A DNA stretch of 20,715 nt from a virus, in the IMG/VR virus record IMGVR_UViG_3300032087_004141, positions 1 through 20,715 of that record. One strand, 5' to 3'. Shown here one piece after another: positions 1 to 7,403 of the stretch. Numbering within the stretch: position 1 is the stretch's first letter; each line of letters opens with the position of its first letter. The translations under genes were made by a program, and so were the position numbers. The notes below the pieces were generated by a model, which ran no database searches, was not told the origin of the DNA, and worked only from the letters and a program-made list of their open reading frames with translations.

Positions 1-63
1 AGACAGGCTGTGCAAAATTTGAATATAAAATATAATTTTCCAATTACTAGAGGTTTGGTATGA
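1..63 (+). CDS. 3' end of an upstream bacterial gene (partial), possibly a PLP-dependent aminotransferase
   Basis: Reading frame 1 is open from the window edge and stops with TGA at 61-63, giving a 20-residue tail that begins RQAVQNLN. The stop overlaps the ATG of the next gene as ATGA, which supports it being a real translated end. Tails of the form RQAVRN are common at the end of AlaC-type aminotransferases, and such a gene commonly sits just upstream of hom in Alphaproteobacteria. That identification is inference from very little sequence and is weak; the existence of a coding end here is firmer. Confidence 0.5.
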   Translation, partial: RQAVQNLNIKYNFPITRGLV

Positions 64-290
64 TTAAAAATTATTTATTCATAATTGTATTCATCTTATT
101 GGCAAATTGTTCACTAAATTCCAATTCAAAATATTGGACAGAAAATTCAGTTGAAGATAACAGCAATAAAGAGAAAATTGAAAAAATTAAGCTTAAAGCT
201 GATGATATTACTTCTATGACAATGGAAGAGTATGAAATATATTTAGAAGAATACACAAAAAATAGTGATTACCCTGATATTAACAAATGA
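60..290 (+). CDS. small putative lipoprotein
   Basis: The 76-residue product has a short basic start, a hydrophobic stretch (residues 5-15) and a cysteine at residue 17 preceded by Leu-Ala-Asn. This looks like a lipoprotein signal, although Asn before the Cys is not the usual residue. The rest is hydrophilic and rich in Glu, Lys and Asn, so the mature protein would be a small polar, membrane-anchored peptide. It overlaps the gene before it and hom after it by ATGA in each case, so all three are probably co-transcribed and translationally coupled. I do not recognise a family. An antisense frame also covers it, but the lipobox and the start/stop overlaps favour this strand. Confidence 0.65.
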   Translation: MIKNYLFIIVFILLANCSLNSNSKYWTENSVEDNSNKEKIEKIKLKADDITSMTMEEYEIYLEEYTKNSDYPDINK

Positions 291-1576
291 AAGATACAAT
301 AAAAATAGCAATTGTTGGATTGGGTCAAGTTGGTAACTATTTATATAATGAACTTAAAATCAAACAAAAAGATATAGAACTTAAAACAGGAAAAAAAATA
401 GAAATAGTTGGAATATCTGCAAAATCAAAAAACAAAAAAAGAAAATTTAAAATTGATAAAAAAATTTTTTATTCAAACCCAATAAAAATTATTACCGAAG
501 TAAAACCAGATATATTATTTGAAGTTATTGGTCAGCCAGATGGGATTTCTAAAAGAATAGTTGAATTGGCTCTAAAGAATAAGATACACGTAATAACACC
601 AAATAAGGCTTTAATTGCAAAACATGGTAATAACCTTGCACAATTAGCGGAACAAAATAAAGTTAATCTTGAATTTGAAGCCTCAGTTGCTGGAGGAATA
701 CCTATTCTAAGAACAATAAAAGAGGGTCTTGCTACAAACAAAATTTCAAAGATTTATGGAATTTTAAATGGAACAACTAACTATATTCTTTCTGAAATGG
801 AAAATTCTAATCAAAACTTTTCTGAAGTATTAAAAAAAGCTCAACAATTAGGGTATGCAGAACCTGGAAACCCAAAACTAGATTTAAATGGTTATGACGC
901 ATTTGCAAAAATTAGAATTTTATCATCTCTAGGATTTAATTCTAAGATTGCAAATAATAAGTGTTTAATGGAAGGCATTGAAAATATTGATTTAAAAGAC
1001 ATTAAAATTGCAAGCCAGTTAGGAATGAGAATAAAACTTCTTGGAATTACAGAGATAATTAAAGGTGAGTTGTTTGAACGTGTTCATCCCTGTCTGGTAG
1101 ATAATAAGTCGTATATTGGAAATGTTAATGGTGTAATGAATGCAGTAATTTTAAATGGTTTACCAGTTGGAGAAACTATATTACAGGGTGAGGGGGCAGG
1201 GCCAGGACCTACTTCATCTTCATTATTATCTGATTTATTATCAATTTTAAGAGGTAATATTAAAAATCCTTTTGGTATTTCATCTATTAAGCATAAAAAA
1301 TTAAAATCTTATAATTTAGCTAATTATACAAATTCATTATATTTGAGATTTGAAGTTAAAGATGTACCAGGTGTAATGTCTAAAATAACTGATAAATTAG
1401 CAAAATATAAAATTTCTATTAAAAGATTAATTCAAACACCCAATCACAAATCGAAACGAGCAACAATTGTTATGACTACTCATAAAACTACTGAACAAAA
1501 TATACAACAATGCTTAAAAATTATTAATAAGGATAAAACAATTTTAGAATTTCCTAGATTAATTAGAATTTTTTAA
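287..1576 (+). CDS. hom: homoserine dehydrogenase
   Basis: Reduces aspartate semialdehyde to homoserine with NAD(P)H, the branch step toward threonine and methionine; cytosolic. The 429-residue protein starts with a Rossmann nucleotide-binding loop (GLGQVG, residues 11-16). It has the catalytic-region lysine in TPNK (residue 107), the family core ILNGTTNYIL (159-168), and the segment GYAEPGNPKLDLNGYDAFAK (189-208) with the conserved Glu, Asp and Lys. A C-terminal ACT-type regulatory domain (about 347-420, with DVPGVMSKI) suggests feedback control by threonine, as in the standard bacterial enzyme. Length is normal. The start overlaps the preceding stop as ATGA. Very AT-rich codon use matches its neighbours. 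Confidence 0.95.
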   Translation: MKDTIKIAIVGLGQVGNYLYNELKIKQKDIELKTGKKIEIVGISAKSKNKKRKFKIDKKIFYSNPIKIITEVKPDILFEVIGQPDGISKRIVELALKNKIHVITPNKALIAKHGNNLAQLAEQNKVNLEFEASVAGGIPILRTIKEGLATNKISKIYGILNGTTNYILSEMENSNQNFSEVLKKAQQLGYAEPGNPKLDLNGYDAFAKIRILSSLGFNSKIANNKCLMEGIENIDLKDIKIASQLGMRIKLLGITEIIKGELFERVHPCLVDNKSYIGNVNGVMNAVILNGLPVGETILQGEGAGPGPTSSSLLSDLLSILRGNIKNPFGISSIKHKKLKSYNLANYTNSLYLRFEVKDVPGVMSKITDKLAKYKISIKRLIQTPNHKSKRATIVMTTHKTTEQNIQQCLKIINKDKTILEFPRLIRIF

Positions 1577-1579
1577 TTG

Positions 1580-2479
1580 ATGGAAGTTTTATTAAAATTA
1601 TTTGAAGTTGTATTTCCAGTATTCTTTGTAGTTGGCATTGGTTATTATTTAGGAAAAAAAAATCCAAAAATTGATACAGATTTTATTACTAATTTTGCTG
1701 CAAATATAGGAACACCGGGTTTAATATTTTTCTCAATAACTTCAACAGGTGTAACATTTAAATTATTTTCATCTTATTTTATTTATGCTTTTATAGCTAT
1801 TTTAGGTTTTTCATTAGTAGGTCTAATATTTCTTCTAATCCTAAAAAAAGATTTAGTTACTGAATTACCACCATTTATTTTGCCAAATACAGGAAATATG
1901 GGACTTCCAATTTGTTTATTTGCTTATGGCGCAAAGGGATTTGGTGTTGCATCTGCTGTTGCTGCAATCATTATGCTACTTCACTTCACAGTAGGTGTCT
2001 TTTTAGCTAAAAAAAAATTCGATGCAAATTTGATTTTTAAAACTCCAGCTTTTTATGCCATATTATTCTCAGTTGGTTTCTTATATTTTGAATTAAATCC
2101 TCCAACTTTTTTAATCAATTTAACAATGTTGTTATCGTACGCTACAATTTTTTTAGTTTTGATGTCTTTAGGTATTGCACTTACAAGATTAAAAATTTTT
2201 GATTTTAAGAATGCAGTTATTTCATCATTTTCAAGAGTAATTATTGGACCCGTAATTGGTTATTTGGTAATCAAATTTTTTAATTTAAATGGATATGCTG
2301 CAGGATCACTATTAATTCAATGTTCTATGCCTAGTGCTGTTTTAACTTATCTAGTTGGCTCAATGTATTCTAAAAAAAAAGTTGTTGATAACATTGCTAG
2401 TATGATTGTTGTATCAACTATAATGTCTTTTTTTACTATTCCTATCGTTGTATTCTTTGCTTTAAAGTACTTTAATTAA
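1580..2479 (+). CDS. AEC-family (auxin efflux carrier-like) permease
   Basis: An integral inner-membrane transporter of 299 residues with about ten hydrophobic segments in two halves. It shows the family signature NTGNMGLPI near residue 104 in the first half and the matching MPSAV segment in the second half. Bacterial members are linked to export or uptake of small organic acids such as malonate; the substrate here cannot be told. It begins three bases after the hom stop. A TTG at 1577 could add one residue, but the ATG at 1580 is the likelier start. Probably in one transcript with hom; the function need not be related to threonine synthesis. Confidence 0.85.
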   Translation: MEVLLKLFEVVFPVFFVVGIGYYLGKKNPKIDTDFITNFAANIGTPGLIFFSITSTGVTFKLFSSYFIYAFIAILGFSLVGLIFLLILKKDLVTELPPFILPNTGNMGLPICLFAYGAKGFGVASAVAAIIMLLHFTVGVFLAKKKFDANLIFKTPAFYAILFSVGFLYFELNPPTFLINLTMLLSYATIFLVLMSLGIALTRLKIFDFKNAVISSFSRVIIGPVIGYLVIKFFNLNGYAAGSLLIQCSMPSAVLTYLVGSMYSKKKVVDNIASMIVVSTIMSFFTIPIVVFFALKYFN

Positions 2480-2495
2480 TATATATCGTAGTCTA

Positions 2496-3077
2496 ATGAA
2501 GGCTATAATTTTGAATGCATCCGCTTGGATGATCGTTCCGGTAATGGATGCTTTTGCTAAATTCTTAAGTAATTCGATGAGTGTTTTTCAAATAGCTTGG
2601 GCGAGATATTTTTTTTCAGCGCTTTTTACGTTAAGCCTTATGATTTTTTTTTATAGAAAAACACTTGTTTGGAGCAAAAATCCTAAATTACAATTAATTA
2701 GAGGTTTTATTTTAGTTTTATCAACTCTATGTTTTTTTTATGCAATTTCAGTTATCTCACTACCAAAAGCTCTAACTTTAGCATTTGTTGCTCCAATAAC
2801 TTGCACAGCTTTTTCTCCTATATTTCTCAATGAAAAAGTAGGGATTAGAAGGTGGTCCGCTGTTTTAGTAGGTTTTTTAGGAGCTTTAATTGTTATAAGA
2901 CCTGGGTTTATTGAGGTAAATTTAGCAACATTAGCTGCGGTTTCTTGCGGAATTTTTTATGGCTTTTATTTCATAATTACTAGAAAACTAAGCACTTCAG
3001 ATAATTCCTTATTAACATTATTTTTTACAAGTGTAGTAGGGCTTTTGATAATTTCATATGAATGTAGCAGAGCGTGA
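2496..3077 (+). CDS. EamA/DMT-family permease, truncated by the junction
   Basis: Drug/metabolite-transporter superfamily membrane protein. Full members have about 290 residues and ten membrane helices in two EamA repeats. Here the first repeat is complete (about residues 6-140, with helices and the FLNEKVGIRRW-type loop ending in a GALIVIRPG segment), and only the start of the second repeat follows. The protein resembles the family up to about residue 187 (position 3056). The last six residues before the stop are read in foreign phage DNA. The cut coincides with the jump in base composition, so this is an interrupted gene at a sequence join, not natural decay. It lies 16 bases after the AEC gene. 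Confidence 0.8.
   Translation: MKAIILNASAWMIVPVMDAFAKFLSNSMSVFQIAWARYFFSALFTLSLMIFFYRKTLVWSKNPKLQLIRGFILVLSTLCFFYAISVISLPKALTLAFVAPITCTAFSPIFLNEKVGIRRWSAVLVGFLGALIVIRPGFIEVNLATLAAVSCGIFYGFYFIITRKLSTSDNSLLTLFFTSVVGLLIISYECSRA
3050..3065. other. junction between AT-rich bacterial DNA and higher-GC phage DNA
   Basis: Left of this point codons are A/T-dominated with long A and T runs; right of it GC rises sharply and codon use matches the rest of the phage region. The EamA gene loses its C-terminal third and the phage virion gene loses its N-terminal part at the same place, in different reading frames. No direct repeat, tRNA or integrase gene lies at the join. The simplest reading is a chimeric assembly or clone; illegitimate recombination is possible. 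Confidence 0.8.
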
Positions 3078-4170
3078 CATCCTAGCACGTTGGATGGTAG
3101 GTTCATCTGCGTTACTTATGGCTGCAGACTACGACAAAGAACGCCGTGAGCAAGGCTTGGGTGTATATGATGTAGACGTAGGTGGCGGCACAATCGTTGA
3201 TGCTAAGAACACATATCCGTTCTCACTATTCCTAGCAGCAGGACGTGTCTATAACATGATGCGTAACAACGAGACTGTACCTGACGAACTTAAGACAGAG
3301 TTTCTAAACCAGTTGGCTGTAGGTCAAGTTGCTAAAGACATGCAGTTCGGCAACGACTTGATGAATATACTAGATGTGTTTGTTAACCAAGACGAGGGCG
3401 CACGTGGTATGACTACTGATGCGTTCTACAAAATGGCAGGTAACTTTGCTGCAGGTTTCACACGTCCACTAGATGCATTTAATAAAGCCATAGGTTTTGC
3501 TGCAGGTACAGACACTGTGAAAGACACACGTCAGGCAGAAGGTGCCACGATGTTTACGCAGACTGCAAGCAAATACATGGATAACATTCTTGAAGTCTTC
3601 ATAGATAAGACAGACACTATTACAGGAGAGGACTTGGCAGTAGCCACACGTGAGGGAGAGATATACGATGCTAATCCGTTTGCTAGAATATTCGGTATTA
3701 CTGTCAAACCAGGACGTACAGCCGCGCAAAAAGCGTACTCCATGTCAGAAATGCAAGAGTGGACAGCCAGCGAAAGAACTAAGATTCCCGCTTATGACAA
3801 AGCCTTTAACGGCTTGTTGGCTCCTATGCTGGAACGTCAAACCCAGCGTCTAATTGATACCCCTGCATTTAAAGAGGCATCACTTGAGGGTCGTCGTAAG
3901 ATGCTCAAGACTATGATGGGAGAGATGAAGAAGTTTGTACGTAAGCGTATGGAGAAAGGCTACACTGGTGGCGAGAACGCAAGGCTGAGACTAGCAGCTA
4001 AAGCAGAGAGCCGTGGCAATAAAGAGATACGCAAAGAAGCTCTACGTATGATGAAGGAACAGTACGGTGTTACTGGTACGGTGAAAGACTTCGACTTCCA
4101 AGAGTTAGATATCTTCATAGAGTATGTAGACTATCTCAATGATATGTACGAAGAAGTAGGTAAGTTATAA
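3058..4170 (+). CDS. C-terminal part of a large phage virion protein (5' truncated)
   Basis: 370 residues remain, rich in charged helices with a hydrophobic Gly/Ala stretch near the start (about residues 10-25). The composition and the helical Lys/Arg/Glu-rich C terminus look like the end of the very long internal virion proteins of podoviruses, which exceed 1000 residues. The ATG at 3058 is only the first in-frame methionine after the junction; an in-frame stop at 3049-3051 lies in the bacterial part, so the true N terminus is missing. It is the only plus-strand phage gene here, converges on the replication genes, and is followed within ten bases by a hairpin terminator, which fits the last gene of a late operon. 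Specific function not recognised. Confidence 0.6.
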   Translation: MNVAERDILARWMVGSSALLMAADYDKERREQGLGVYDVDVGGGTIVDAKNTYPFSLFLAAGRVYNMMRNNETVPDELKTEFLNQLAVGQVAKDMQFGNDLMNILDVFVNQDEGARGMTTDAFYKMAGNFAAGFTRPLDAFNKAIGFAAGTDTVKDTRQAEGATMFTQTASKYMDNILEVFIDKTDTITGEDLAVATREGEIYDANPFARIFGITVKPGRTAAQKAYSMSEMQEWTASERTKIPAYDKAFNGLLAPMLERQTQRLIDTPAFKEASLEGRRKMLKTMMGEMKKFVRKRMEKGYTGGENARLRLAAKAESRGNKEIRKEALRMMKEQYGVTGTVKDFDFQELDIFIEYVDYLNDMYEEVGKL

Positions 4171-4174
4171 GAGA

Positions 4175-4197
4175 GGGGCCAAACGGCCCCTTTACTT
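4175..4197. terminator. hairpin terminator between convergent phage operons
   Basis: A perfect 6-bp stem GGGGCC/GGCCCC (4175-4180 with 4185-4190) around an AAAC loop is followed on the plus strand by a T-rich run. It ends the plus-strand virion gene five bases after its stop. For minus-strand transcripts the same hairpin is followed by TCTCTTAT, a weaker tail. The stop codon of the last minus-strand gene lies in the T-run. Confidence 0.85.
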
Positions 4198-4401
4198 TTT
4201 TATACCGTGACTATCTGCTGCTAACCTAGCCCACATCATAGCCTCTATAAGTCGCTCCCTCGCATTCTCCCTCTGCTCACTCTCGTATAGATTATCAAAG
4301 ATGTACGTGTCTAGATTATTCACAGCTTCACGTAAGCCTTGAGTGAATTGCTTCTTCTTAGCTTCTACAAAGTCATGTGCTTCTAGCTCTATCTTTTTCA
4401 T
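4192..4401 (-). CDS. small phage protein resembling Acb2/Tad1 hairpin anti-defence proteins
   Basis: 69 residues, predicted nearly all helical. The C-terminal part, RENARERLIEAMMWARLAAD (about 44-63), resembles the conserved REKxLALTKLEEAxMWAN pattern of small phage proteins classed with the Acb2/Tad1 hairpin domain (DUF7681). Characterised members bind cyclic-nucleotide or ADP-ribose-type signals and block CBASS or Thoeris defence. The match is by eye over one helix, and many family members have no tested role, so the anti-defence reading is inference. It is the last gene of the minus-strand train, with a TAATG overlap to endonuclease VII upstream and the terminator just beyond. It could instead be an uncharacterised helical phage protein. 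Confidence 0.55.
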   Translation of the reverse strand: MKKIELEAHDFVEAKKKQFTQGLREAVNNLDTYIFDNLYESEQRENARERLIEAMMWARLAADSHGIKK

Positions 4402-4802
4402 TACTTCTGCCTGTCAGTTAAATAATCAATAGCCAGTGCCAAAACAGATACGTTGTCTTTAAACTTACCTAGTCCTTGATTGCAGTTAGCACACAGGTAA
4501 CCTCTAAAGGAACCGTCTTCGTGGTTGTGATCTAAGTGTAAATGTTCGCTGAACTCACCACAAAGCTGACAACAACTGTCTTCTGGTAAAGGATGTATTT
4601 TTCTAAGGGCAGCTGTCTCTTGTGTTTGCTTTCTTATACAAGCTTTGCACGTATGACTTCTGCCCTTTTCGTTATTCTTTTTGTAGTAGGGTACATGGAA
4701 GTCTTCTAAATCTTTTAACTCTCCACACTTGTTGCACTCTCTTGTTTTGTTTGAACTTGGTTTCAACATTACTGTCTGCCTGTTAAAAAGATTTAGCTGC
4801 AT
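4401..4802 (-). CDS. endonuclease VII-like HNH junction resolvase
   Basis: Structure-specific nuclease that in T4 (gp49) cuts Holliday junctions and branched DNA before packaging. The 133-residue protein has an N-terminal zinc ribbon (C23-x2-C26 and C52-x2-C55) and a second CxxC (C78, C81). The endonuclease VII core LDHNH (90-94) is followed by FRGYLCANCNQGLGKFKDN, with C104 and C107 completing a zinc site. The conserved Asp-His-Asn-His and the Arg-Gly before the cysteines are present. TAATG overlaps couple it to both neighbours. The extra N-terminal zinc ribbon is also seen in many phage members. Confidence 0.88.
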   Translation of the reverse strand: MQLNLFNRQTVMLKPSSNKTRECNKCGELKDLEDFHVPYYKKNNEKGRSHTCKACIRKQTQETAALRKIHPLPEDSCCQLCGEFSEHLHLDHNHEDGSFRGYLCANCNQGLGKFKDNVSVLALAIDYLTDRQK

Positions 4803-4990
4803 TATACCCCTTTCGGTATCTCACTACAATATGAAACTACATAAGCATTTTCGTTAGGTCTGGTAGCCATATGCTTTTGATACGACACGTATGCATCAGT
4901 CCAACATCGTTCTTCATCTGTGTATGGAAACGACTCAGCGTATGAAAACATAAGTGGCCCATCAATCAATACAACTACCAGAACCCACAT
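4802..4990 (-). CDS. small signal-anchored or secreted phage protein with two cysteines
   Basis: 62 residues beginning with a strongly hydrophobic stretch (residues 2-16) that could be a signal peptide or membrane anchor, then a polar part with Cys29 and Cys55, which could pair in the periplasm. No family recognised. The gene is supported by TAATG overlaps at both ends: its start is fused to the stop of the 46-residue membrane protein and its stop to the endonuclease VII start. Small envelope proteins in this position could act in lysis or superinfection exclusion, but nothing in the sequence shows this. Confidence 0.65.
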   Translation of the reverse strand: MWVLVVVLIDGPLMFSYAESFPYTDEERCWTDAYVSYQKHMATRPNENAYVVSYCSEIPKGV

Positions 4991-5130
4991 TAGTCTAGCT
5001 TCTCTTGTACGTACTCGTAACCAGCTTTACCTTGGTCAATGACGTAGTTTGCAGTAGGTTGTACTACTTCTGTGAAGACACCGCCTAAGAGCGCAGCACC
5101 AACGACTACAGGGATTAAAAATTCGAACAT
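4990..5130 (-). CDS. 46-residue membrane protein
   Basis: A short open frame beginning MFEFLIPVVVGAALLGGVF, with a single membrane helix (about residues 4-22) and a polar tail ending in KLD. Its TAA overlaps the ATG of the next gene (TAATG), and its start lies 16 bases inside the end of the glutaredoxin gene. This fills what would otherwise be an unexplained gap in a fully packed operon. Single-helix proteins of this size are common in phages; a holin or envelope role is possible but unsupported. Confidence 0.75.
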   Translation of the reverse strand: MFEFLIPVVVGAALLGGVFTEVVQPTANYVIDQGKAGYEYVQEKLD

Positions 5131-5351
5131 GTTAGATACTCCTTGAGTTCTGTGTACCCTCCAATGTGCGTCCCCTTGTCATTGAAGATTTGTGGTACAG
5201 TAGTTATACTGGAACGCTTAAGTAAGTATAGCAACCATGCGCTAGACTTAGATTGTATATTGTACTCTACGTACTGAATACCCTTACCTTTCATAAAAGC
5301 TTTGGCATCATCGCAGAAGTTACATTGATCACGTGTTATTATCACGTACAT
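5115..5351 (-). CDS. glutaredoxin
   Basis: Small thiol-disulfide oxidoreductase of the thioredoxin fold, 78 residues. The active site is C10-N-F-C13, the cis-proline is in TVPQIF (P53), and the glutathione-binding Gly-Gly follows at HIGGY. All match ordinary phage and bacterial glutaredoxins. It lies two genes downstream of the class II ribonucleotide reductase, whose C-terminal cysteine pair must be re-reduced after each turnover, so it is the likely reductant (inference from context). A GGAG ribosome site precedes the ATG. The coding region overlaps the DUF1289 gene by 23 bases. Confidence 0.92.
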   Translation of the reverse strand: MYVIITRDQCNFCDDAKAFMKGKGIQYVEYNIQSKSSAWLLYLLKRSSITTVPQIFNDKGTHIGGYTELKEYLTCSNF

Positions 5352-5529
5352 CTTTTCTCCATTTCAGTTCGTGTAACAGTTTCTTTTGTTCGTACTCAGA
5401 CATTATCATCCAATCACGTATCTCGTCAACTGTTCTCTTACACCCCACACACTCGTCGTTTTCAAGGCGACATATACGTATGCAGGGTGAAGGTGTTTTA
5501 CCTAAGCGGTGAGGTCTACGATTTCGCAT
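5329..5529 (-). CDS. DUF1289 family protein
   Basis: 66 residues with the family pattern SPCIRIC, a CVGC pair and the TVDEIRDW segment. The four cysteines (16, 20, 27, 30) suggest a small metal or Fe-S site, but the biochemical role of the family is unknown. It is usually found in proteobacteria and in phages that infect them, sometimes beside redox genes. Here it sits between the reductase (28-base overlap) and glutaredoxin (23-base overlap), so a link to redox or metal supply for nucleotide reduction is a reasonable guess only. Confidence 0.85.
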   Translation of the reverse strand: MRNRRPHRLGKTPSPCIRICRLENDECVGCKRTVDEIRDWMIMSEYEQKKLLHELKWRKDVRDNNT

Positions 5530-7403
5530 GAGTCACCAGAGCAAGCCATTGTCTGCATGGCTACTGTGTTGTCCTCTTGCTCGTACTCAGAGAGCTTAGT
5601 CCAGTCTACGTTAGCTGGCATCTTAGCTAGTAGCTCTTCATACTCTTCTTTGGTGCAGTCCTGGTACGGTGCTTGCTGATAGGTATGATCTGAGTGTGGC
5701 AAAAATGACACACCTGACATCTCATCGAAGTACTTGTACACAAATGCACCTACCTCTAGCCACTCACTGTCACGGACTGAGATAGTCACAGATGGTTTAT
5801 GCTCACACCAATGACGCTGATACGTTAGCCACATCTCTAGCTGCTCAATAGCTGTCATATCATTACGTGTTACTGCACGATCAGGTGACTTCTGTGGGAA
5901 GCTAAACACGGTAGTGGTATCGCCCTTAAATACGCAAGGCTCATTAGGAATACCCTGATCAATCATCATCTGTGTTAGTGGGTCTTTGTTATCACCACGG
6001 ACAGTACGAATATAGTAGGGGCTATGACGAGCATGAATACCACTAGCGGAGTCAACCAGTTGCGATACTGTACCTGATGGTTTAACGCATGTGATCGAAG
6101 CAGAAGCAGGGATACCAAGGCGTTCAGCCCACTCAGCGTTAGTAGCAACAGCGATGGATCGTAGATGCTCAAGAGTTTTCTCCAGTCCTTTGTTCTTACT
6201 TGTTAGTAGAGGGTTGTCCATTATCCCTGTAAGAGACACGCCAAGCAACCTCTCTTCCTCAGTATTCTTCTGCCACACCTTTCGCAGGTATGGGAACTTT
6301 GTGAGGGTTGACTGGATTGTACCAAGGATCGTGGCAAGTTTGACTTTGCGTTCCAAATCCTCGATGGAATCTGTAGCACGTACCACACACTCAGTGAGAT
6401 TGCAGAACTGATAAGGACGCAGAATGATTTCACTACACGGATTCGTACCAAAGTCGAAATCAGGATTACGTCTACCAAACTTTGCCACTTGTTTCTTAGA
6501 TGCTTCACGGTTGAATACCCCACGCTCACCAGACTTAGACTCTACCAACGCAGTCCACTCACGCATGAATGTTTCTACGTCAGGCTTCTCAGTGTATGAC
6601 ACAGAGTTGTTAGCCAATGCACGATGCGCTGCAGTTTCCCACCACTGTCCTGACTTAGCGTGACGCATACGGTCATCACTTAGGTTGGACAATGAGATCA
6701 TCGCAGAGCGACGAACACCACCAACCACAACGATCTGCCCAATGAAACACATTAAGTCGTGACACTCTAGTGAGGATAGCTTACGTCCTTGTGCATTCTT
6801 AAACGTAGACACAGCGAAGTTAAACAGTTCAACCAAAGGCGCTGGACCTGATGCACGTCCACCGAATGTCTTTAGTCTAGCACCTGCAGGACGTACCTTT
6901 GATACGTTCCACTTAGGAATCTCACCAGCCCACAGGAGAGCAAGCACTTGACGGAAAGCCTTAGCCCACCCTTCTTTACTATCCCTAACCATGACGGTAG
7001 TTTCACTGTCGTAGAGCGTAGGCACTTCGGGGAGCTTCGATATGTACTGTCGTTCAACAGAGAAGCCGACTCCTGTACCACACAAGAGGATATACATCGC
7101 TTCGTCGAAGCTCTTAGGGTCATCTACGGGGAGATATGAACAGTTGTATCCTGCTGTGTTGTCACGCTCTAGTGCTGGACCTGCAGTCATCATAGCTCTC
7201 ATGGATGGCATGATGTCTAGGCTTAGAATAGCATCACGAATCTGATTGATGTAACTGTCGTCACCTGCTACAGGACGTACAACGTTATCCATGTAACGCT
7301 CTACTGTTTCATCCCAGTTCTCACGCCCCTTACCATCGAAGTACTTAGCGTAACGTGACTTGTGAATGAATGACTGATAGTCTGTTGGTAGTAAGTTGCT
7401 CAT
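5502..7403 (-). CDS. nrdJ: adenosylcobalamin-dependent (class II) ribonucleoside-triphosphate reductase
   Basis: Converts ribonucleotides to deoxyribonucleotides with a B12-generated thiyl radical. The 633-residue protein contains the substrate-reducing cysteine pair (C88 in YNCSY and C334 in QFCNLTE). The radical-site triad is in TNPCSEI (N321, C323, E325), and a C-terminal cysteine pair C621/C626 passes electrons in from a thioredoxin or glutaredoxin. These features match the monomeric RTPR type (Lactobacillus leichmannii enzyme), common in marine podoviruses. Class II needs no oxygen or iron but needs cobalamin from the host or its surroundings. ATGA overlap with MazG upstream; the end overlaps DUF1289. 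No intein or truncation seen. Confidence 0.95.
   Translation of the reverse strand: MSNLLPTDYQSFIHKSRYAKYFDGKGRENWDETVERYMDNVVRPVAGDDSYINQIRDAILSLDIMPSMRAMMTAGPALERDNTAGYNCSYLPVDDPKSFDEAMYILLCGTGVGFSVERQYISKLPEVPTLYDSETTVMVRDSKEGWAKAFRQVLALLWAGEIPKWNVSKVRPAGARLKTFGGRASGPAPLVELFNFAVSTFKNAQGRKLSSLECHDLMCFIGQIVVVGGVRRSAMISLSNLSDDRMRHAKSGQWWETAAHRALANNSVSYTEKPDVETFMREWTALVESKSGERGVFNREASKKQVAKFGRRNPDFDFGTNPCSEIILRPYQFCNLTECVVRATDSIEDLERKVKLATILGTIQSTLTKFPYLRKVWQKNTEEERLLGVSLTGIMDNPLLTSKNKGLEKTLEHLRSIAVATNAEWAERLGIPASASITCVKPSGTVSQLVDSASGIHARHSPYYIRTVRGDNKDPLTQMMIDQGIPNEPCVFKGDTTTVFSFPQKSPDRAVTRNDMTAIEQLEMWLTYQRHWCEHKPSVTISVRDSEWLEVGAFVYKYFDEMSGVSFLPHSDHTYQQAPYQDCTKEEYEELLAKMPANVDWTKLSEYEQEDNTVAMQTMACSGDSCEIVDLTA

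Noticed and set aside
3058-4170. Reading the region as an integrated prophage in the EamA gene
   Set aside because: The phage structural gene is itself truncated at the join, no attachment repeat is visible, and the integrase lies far away. A chimera explains all of this more simply.
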